The position numbers were made by a program, and so were the translations under genes. 64,000 bases of DNA from Arabidopsis thaliana. Taxonomy: Eukaryota; Streptophyta; Magnoliopsida; Brassicales; Brassicaceae. The stretch lies in contig NC_003071.7 of NCBI RefSeq assembly GCF_000001735.4, positions 2,925,001 through 2,989,000 of the forward strand, in the 5' to 3' direction. Numbering within the stretch: the first letter of the stretch is position 1; every line of letters begins with the position of its first letter. The notes under the pieces were generated by a model. The model was not told the origin of the DNA and did not search any database. It saw only the letters and a program-made list of their open reading frames with translations. Shown here piece after piece: positions 57,937 to 64,000 of this stretch.

Positions 57937-59486
57937 ATTCAGAAAATTTCATCCAAACTCAAAAATGTTTTTTTTTTTTTTTTGTCATCAGATTTTATTT
58001 AGATTTCAGAAAAGCCAATTACGAGGAAAATTGTTTACAAAAGTGATACGTAGCGGTTCAGTACGAATTTTTCGGTTCAGTACTATTTTTTTTATCATTA
58101 AGAAACCCAAATTGTTATTTTCCAATAGAAAGAAAAAAAGAATCACGAACAACGGCAAAATAAAGAGAGAGAGATCCAAATCTGATTGAGACCTGGAGTT
58201 GTTTTCTTAGGATAGTTTTGTTGTTGAGAAAATTGGTAGTGCTGATCTTCAGCGCTAAAGCAAATCCCCATCCGAAAACACTCTCTCTGCGTTCTCTGTT
58301 ATTGGATTCCCATCACATAGTCGACAGATCCAGGAAAAAAAAAAAAAAAAAACTCCGATCTCTCCGACGAGACTCCGAGAAACTTGCTGATGAAACTCCA
58401 AGGGCAAAAATGGAGGAGGAGAGATGGGTTTCTCGGAGGAGGTCGGAGAAAGAGAGAGAAGAAGAAAGAAAAAAAAAGGAAAAGAAGATAATTGTAGAGA
58501 GAGAGAGAATGAATGATCCGTTGGAATCGATGGATTTGAGACTAGCCGCCAAAAACGCAAGGCCAAGCGAAACGACTTGACTTTTTTTTTTCCTTGTTCA
58601 ACTGTTACGTTATGTTAAAAAAAAGTCCTTTCACATCGGTTTTAAATTTGCTTATATACGTTTTGTTTTGTTAAAAAAACATTTAAGATAGGTTAAGAGA
58701 TTTAAGATTTCCATAAAACTACACCTACTACTACTTACCAAATTTTATTAAAAACTATTATTGAGTTTCCAAATCTATGTCAAAACGTTTGGTCAATGGT
58801 CAATATTTTGAATGTTTGTATTGCATTAACTTTGATGTTGACTAATTTTTTATTTTTTGGATAATTTGCAAACAAAGCATATTTTAACATTGTTTAAAAG
58901 TTTTTAAAGTTTTAAATTTTGTAAATATTTGAACTTTATAAGAAGTTTAAACATATAAATATTAAAAAGATATTAATACGGACGATATATTACGGGTGAA
59001 ATCCTAAATGTAACAATCAATATGCAATTATGAAGTTTGAATCGATATTAAAACTTTTTGAAGTTTCTAATATTATAAATATTCGAACTTAATAAAAAAA
59101 TGACAAAATGATGATTAATTTCATGGGACGAGGTTAAATGGTGGACGGGTTTGGATTGATATTAATACGGGATGGTATACTATGGATGAAATCCTAGAAT
59201 TAAAAATCAAAATACAATTATATAATTTTAAACACTAAAAAAATATTAACGAAACAAATATAACTTAAAATTTCAAAAAGAAAATTAATTAATAAAATCG
59301 TCATGAGGTGTATCATAGTATCATACATAAAAAAAATAGCATGTATCTATAAATCATCTTAAAAAAAAAATTCAATTTTTTTATTTAAAATATAGGCTTA
59401 TGATGTACCTCTTGAATATGTAATTTATATATAAATAATATTAACTAAAATAAAAATCTCTAATTTTCTAACAAAAATATTAACAT
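57937..59486. other. Kinase 5' leader and promoter region, then AT-rich DNA
   Basis: The first 650 bases upstream of the kinase ATG contain A and CT/GA tracts typical of a leader. A possible leader intron starts at the donor CCAG|GTCTCA near 58193 (minus strand). From about 58580 the DNA is AT-rich and non-coding. Two loose copies of an ACGGGTGAAATCCTA-type segment lie near 58980 and 59165. Confidence 0.5.
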
Positions 59487-59512
59487 GCGGTATACCGCGG
59501 GTCAATCTCTAG
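59487..59512 (+). mobile_element. Helitron 3' terminus
   Basis: Palindrome GCGGTATACCGC (59487-59498), GGGTCAATCT, then CTAG (59509-59512) followed by A. The hairpin and terminal CTAG fit a Helitron 3' end; the matching 5' end was not found. Confidence 0.5.
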
Positions 59513-59729
59513 ATAATACAACTTTTAAATCTTTATTACCTCTAAAAAACTCTAACAACAAAAAAATACTGAATTTTAATATTCAATTAATGTACAACAA
59601 ATATCAGAAGATAAAACATGAATTACCCAAGCTTAACATATATAAAAATTAGGTGTCAAAAATTTATCATTCATATACAAATAATAATTTTTATAAAAAA
59701 TTTATATAATTTTAAATAAACATATTCAC

Positions 59730-59757
59730 CCGCGGTACACCGCGGATAAATATCTAG
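59730..59757 (+). mobile_element. Helitron 3' terminus, second
   Basis: Stem CCGCGG-TACA-CCGCGG (59730-59745), ATAAATAT, then CTAG (59754-59757) followed by T. It lies 245 bases after the previous terminus, so two related elements appear to be stacked in the same orientation. The 300 bases after it are AT-rich and empty. Confidence 0.6.
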
Positions 59758-60059
59758 TAAAATAATCATTATGGTGAAAGAATTCATTGAATAAGTTTAG
59801 ATTGAAAGATATCAATTTATGATCTTATCATAATTATATATATATTAGATTAATAATTTTTATTGTGCCTGAATGCTATGTTATTAACAATCTTATTTAT
59901 TAGAATATATGAATCTATCTAATGATAATTATCTAATACTATTATTTGAAAAATACATTTATTTAAGTGGACAGAAAGTTGAAAAAAATAACAAATTTGC
60001 TATCGGGTTAAAAATTTTATGTCATGAAAAAATCCGTTTAGAAATATGTGTATCCTTTA

Positions 60060-60768
60060 GACTATCTACAATGGCTTATTGAAAAAAATTATTCAATAGT
60101 TGAATGCTTACAATGGGGTATTGAATAAAGAAATGAATCGTATGTGGATTAAATGGTGTTGAACCGATTCAACATTGTTGAATCTTTAAAAATGGACCCC
60201 TCATTGCCATTTGTCCTTAAATGATTGGAGACAGAAGTTGTGGGGAGAGTTAAATAAAGATAGGACATATGTTGCTCTTTTATTTGCTACTGAGATTTAT
60301 GATATTTTATTTTCCTCTAAATTATTAGAAATCAATTATCTTATAAAATATTTATTTGTTTTAAATTATTTTTACACTAAAATTCATCATTTTTCAAACT
60401 CTATAAATAAAGACTTGTTTCATTTGATTTGGACACAGAAAAAAATATATTTATTTTCACTATAATTTTTTTATTAGTCGGTAAACTCGTGTCTATATTT
60501 TTATTCTGTTTTTTTCAGTGAAATGGATCCCCACAATAACTCCTTTAACAACTAAAATTCCACTTATTATCCATTTAAAATATAAAAGAAAAGAAAAATA
60601 ATGAAATAAAATGTTTTGGGGTAGGGTGTTGAATTTTTAAAAAAAACCATTGTAGAGTGTAAAATTTGAGTGGGTATTGAATTATTATGTGGAAGAAAGA
60701 GGAAAGGATGTGGAAGAGAGAGAAGATGATGTGGAGGGTGTTAAATGAAAAAACCATTGTTGATAGCC
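60060..60768. mobile_element. PIF/Harbinger-type MITE (709 bp)
   Basis: The termini are inverted repeats GACTATCTACAATGGCTT (left) and the complement of the right end, GGCTATCAACAATGGTTT. They are flanked by TTA on both sides (60057-60059 and 60769-60771), the 3-bp target preference of this superfamily. Internally AT-rich; a short open stretch at 60211-60465 has no transposase features. Confidence 0.75.
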
Positions 60769-61249
60769 TTAGAGCAGGATTTTAAAAGTCAGATTATCGC
60801 ATCTAATCTTGGAAATTGAAATGCAGTGTTATGAGCCGTTGATTTTTTGAGTTGAACCGAATAAAAAAATCACGCGTCTATATTTCATCAACCGAATTGC
60901 ATTAATTTCAAATATTCATTGCTTATATTCCTATATTGAATTTGAATATATCACTTCTCCATAATTATAGGTAATCAAATACTTACTTTGGATCTTCATT
61001 TTGAATTTTCATAAATTTTCTTAACGATTTTCATAATTAAATAACTACTTATATGGTAAATGGTAAACATTCTCCTATAATTATGGGATCATCATAATCA
61101 CTAAACATGGATTCCACGATTTTGTATTTTGTCCATATTTTTTGACATAAAAATTTATATCTTATAAATACCGTAAGTCCCATTTCAATAACTCACTCAG
61201 CAATACCTCATACTCTATTACATTCATTTCGAACTTATCACCAAAACAG
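60769..61249. other. AT-rich flank of the OB-fold locus
   Basis: No gene seen. The last 100 bases (TCTTATAAATACC, then AACTCACTCAGCAATACCTC) look like a TATA region and leader for the following locus. Confidence 0.45.
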
Positions 61250-62303
61250 ATGCTCGCTAATCCTCTTCCATTTGCTTCTTTGAGATCACTAAAGCCTTAC
61301 AAGAACGCTTGGCGTATTCATGTTAAATTGCTTCATGTTTGGAGGCAATACTCTGTAAGGCTGGTAAATCCATCAAAATGATTTTGGTTGATGAAGCAGT
61401 AAGTATTATATTCTATGTATTTATTTTCCATAATATATATTGTTTCTGGCAAGTATCATATTCACTGATATATATATATATATATATATAAATATTTGTA
61501 TATTTTTAAACTTATAGGGTGATAAAATTTTATCTGCTGTGAGAAGAGAGTAGATCAAAAAGTTTGAAAAGAGTTTAACCGAAGGTGTTTGGAAGATTAT
61601 TACGATCGTCACTCTCAATCCTACAAGTGGTGAGTATCGTATTTCTGACTTGAAATACAATATTGTTTTTGTTTTCAAAACCACGGTCTCTCCATGGATA
61701 ACGTCTCAAATTATTAGTTTGTCTCTCTTGCTAAGTTTGACGTGATCTTTTCTGGATCCGCTAACACAAATCTCGTCATCGGTTAGTTTAACTTTTAAAG
61801 TTGAACATACATGCCTTATTATAAAGTCAATTATTTATATTTTTTCTCTTCTTTGTCTATACAGATGTTATTGGTCAAGTTGTTGACCAGACTAAAATCC
61901 AAGATCTTAATGCTAACAACAAGCCCACCAAAAAAATTGATTTCCAATATGAGAGACATGCAGTAAAAGAAATTTCTATTTTTATTTTCTAATTAAATGT
62001 TTATTATTTATTTATCAATTTTTTCTTTCTATATAAGCGACACTCGCTTGGCATGTGCACTTTAGGGAAAGTATGTTAAGATTGTTGATAAAGCTTGCGA
62101 GAAATCAACTGATGGTATTGTTGTTTGCTTAATACGATTTGCGAAGATCAATCTCTATAACGGTAATTATATTAATATGCATATATATATGTAATATTTC
62201 ATTTTATATATACGCAGATAATAAGAGCATTTCCAATTCATTTGATGTTTCACAAGTCTTTGTTGATACAAAATTGGTTGAGTTGGTTCTTTTTAAGAAA
62301 AGG
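61250..62303 (+). pseudogene. RPA1/DUF223-like OB-fold gene, broken
   Basis: From ATG at 61250: MLANPLPFASLRSLKPYKNA, WRIHVKLLHVWRQYS, then after a frame change SIKMILVDE(A) and, past an intron, GDKILSAVRRE, a TAG, IKKFEKSLTEGVWKIITI, GEYRISDLKYNIVFVFKTTV, then DVIGQVVD, LGKYVKIVDKACEKSTDGIV, VCLIRFAKINLY and ISNSFDVSQVFVDTKLVELV. This is the domain order of plant replication-protein-A-like OB-fold proteins, which bind single-stranded DNA. Stops and frameshifts in several exons make it a pseudogene. Such genes are often TE-associated in plants, and the DUF1985 gene follows within 60 bases. Confidence 0.7.
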
Positions 62304-62363
62304 TAAATTTTTATCCCATTTCCAAAAAAATAATTACTGAAAAGATGGGACTCAAGTAGACTG

Positions 62364-63941
62364 ATGATGGGAGCTGCAATTATGAGAAATGGAAAGATGA
62401 TAAAGGATTTTTGGAGTAGATTGCTGAAAAGAGATGGAAATATTTGCATAAGGAAATTGATGACTGACATTGAAGATGTTAAGAAGTGGAGTGAGAAGAA
62501 GGACATAATCCGTTTTGTGTATATTTGTGTGATAGCTGGGTTGGTCATGGCTACGAGTGAAACGAAAAAGATAGATCATTTATATATCAAGATGGTAATG
62601 GATCTTCATAACGTTCGTAATTATCCTTGGGGTCTTAAAGCTTATGATAATCTACTAAATTGTATCATGAAAGCAATATATGCTCTGAAGAAAACCAAAA
62701 GCTATGTTCTGGATGGATTCTCATATACACTTCAGATATGGGTGATGGAAGCAATTCCAGAAATTGGATCATTGTTGGGAGAAAAGATTAGCACTGAATT
62801 CAATGAAGGTCCTCGATGTTCTAATTGGAAAGGTGCTGCAAAGATATCATATGAGGACATCATCTCTGTGGACAGGTCATTTAAATCACATGTAAGTTTA
62901 CAGTTCTTTATCTTCAGTTTAAAAGTTTTAAGAACTAAGGGTTTTGTAATTGTATGAAGTACTTTAACTAGTAGTTTGATTATCTACTATGATTTTTTAA
63001 ATGTTTATTTTTATTTTTCTGTAGGCTGTCTTTTATCCATCTATTTCTTATTTTGGAAACGAGGTCATTAACGACAGAGAATTTGTATGGCGTGATGAAA
63101 TCAGAGATGGTGAAGTGGATAATATGATTGAAAAAATAAAATCTAGGAAAGATTTTAGAGACCATGTTTGGGAAAGTGTTGTACATAATCAAATAGAAGG
63201 CGACAATATTGAGAATGTGCAAGAGAATGATGTCCAAGGAAAGGATGATGTAACTGAAGATGGTAATGAGGTCGATCATATGAGTGGGGTAACTGAAGAA
63301 GGGAATGAAGAGAACCATGTCTCCGGTATGAACAGGAGTAAGAAAAAACAATCTGATCACGGTGCAGAGACACGCAAAAAGAAGTTGCTTTGTCAACGAG
63401 CAACAGCAACAACACATGGAGCTTTAAATGACAAAATGAATTCCTTTCTTAAAGCATTGATTGATTCTTCTTTTGAGAAGTTTGAAAAGCGATTGCAATC
63501 AAAAGAGGATGATACATCACTAGTGGAGGGTTTGGTCTCTACATCTGAAACTACAAGAAAAACAACGAGATTCACAACTTCGCAACCGTCCAATCCAACA
63601 GATCAGCCAAGTAAACTTGTAGTACGTATAAATCTAAATCTTGTAGATATTTGAAAATTATGTACTTGTAGTTCTTGTTTTAATGTTTTTGTTCATCTTT
63701 TTTAATAGCAGGACCTAATGTCTTTAGATGACGATATTTTAGACTTTAATTTGGGTACACAAGAATTTTTAGATAAATCTATGGGACACTTATCTCAACT
63801 GTCACAGCTATCCGGATTTGATTCCACACAAAATTTGGATAAATATATTCCTGACGTGGACAAAAATGACAAGGATGCTGTATTGGTGTTTGTTTCGGAG
63901 GCTAGATGGGAAGCTTTTAGGGAGTGGGATATGAAGCACGA
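62364..63941 (+). CDS. DUF1985-domain protein (Ulp1-like protease family), 3' partial
   Basis: Three exons are visible: an exon up to 62891 (open from 62364 or slightly before), 63025-63621 and 63712-63941. All junctions are in phase, and the last ends at a GTAAGT donor, so the gene continues past the window. The first exon holds the second half of DUF1985: VYICVIAGLVMATSE, NYPWGLKAYDNLL, KSYVLDGFSYTLQIWVMEAI, PEIGSLL. The second is acidic then Ser/Thr-rich (EDGNEVDHMSGVTEEGNEEN). DUF1985 proteins usually carry a C-terminal Ulp1 (SUMO protease) domain and many are carried by MULEs. That domain would lie beyond the window. The start is uncertain because the first half of DUF1985 is missing or lies in an unseen exon. 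I recall At2g07190, a DUF1985 gene, as the Arabidopsis neighbour. Confidence 0.7.
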
Positions 63942-64000
63942 GTAAGTCCATTGTTTTTCTCTTAAATTATTAGAATTTTATGCTTTGTCAATCAATTAAA

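Noticed and set aside
58255-58580. Long open frames on both strands upstream of the kinase
   Set aside because: They come from purine/pyrimidine tracts in the leader region and have no domain; a minus-strand upstream ORF is possible but unsupported.

Overview
This window is plant nuclear DNA from a Brassicaceae genome, most likely Arabidopsis thaliana or a very close relative. The host genes have many short exons, AT-rich GT-AG introns and no operons. The first gene matches my memory of A. thaliana cycloartenol synthase CAS1 (At2g07050), including the active-site residues at their published positions. The host gene order (CAS1, an F-box cluster, a TORTIFOLIA1-like HEAT protein, a receptor-like cytoplasmic kinase, a DUF1985 gene) fits what I remember of the pericentromeric part of chromosome 2. 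That placement is recall, not an alignment.

Layout. 1-5.3 kb: CAS1 from exon 2 to its stop; exon 1 lies upstream of the window. 7.3-9.8 kb: a LINE on the minus strand that has lost its reverse transcriptase. 10-13.2 kb: a Copia-type gag region with a primer-binding site but no pol, joined to what looks like a piece of plastid DNA (13.3-13.8 kb). 16.1-20.8 kb: a complete Mutator-like element (MULE) with about 240-bp terminal inverted repeats (TIRs) and a near-perfect 9-bp target duplication; it carries a decayed transposase and an apparently intact spliced gene for a GRF zinc-finger, coiled-coil, membrane protein. 26.0-28.5 kb: a candidate Helitron holding a broken ubiquitin-like fragment. 28.6-35.0 kb: four F-box genes, of which one is intact. 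37.3-43.6 kb: Helitron ends, a 5'-truncated LINE with a target-site duplication, a 1.2-kb foldback element and a hAT transposase remnant. 44.2-49.7 kb: a full-length but broken LINE with an 18-bp target duplication. 50.6-53.7 kb: the HEAT-repeat gene, whose leader holds two chained upstream ORFs. 55.1-55.8 kb: a non-autonomous hAT element with a perfect 8-bp duplication. 56.1-57.9 kb: the kinase. 59.4-60.8 kb: Helitron ends and a Harbinger-type MITE. 61.2 kb to the end: a broken OB-fold (RPA/DUF223-like) gene and a DUF1985 gene that runs off the window.

The four probable working host genes (CAS1, the intact F-box gene, the HEAT gene, the kinase) are unrelated in function: sterol synthesis, protein turnover, microtubules and signalling. 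They sit as islands among nested, mostly broken transposons. The most unusual unit is the MULE with its preserved accessory GRF gene. No tRNA, rRNA or CRISPR array was recognised.
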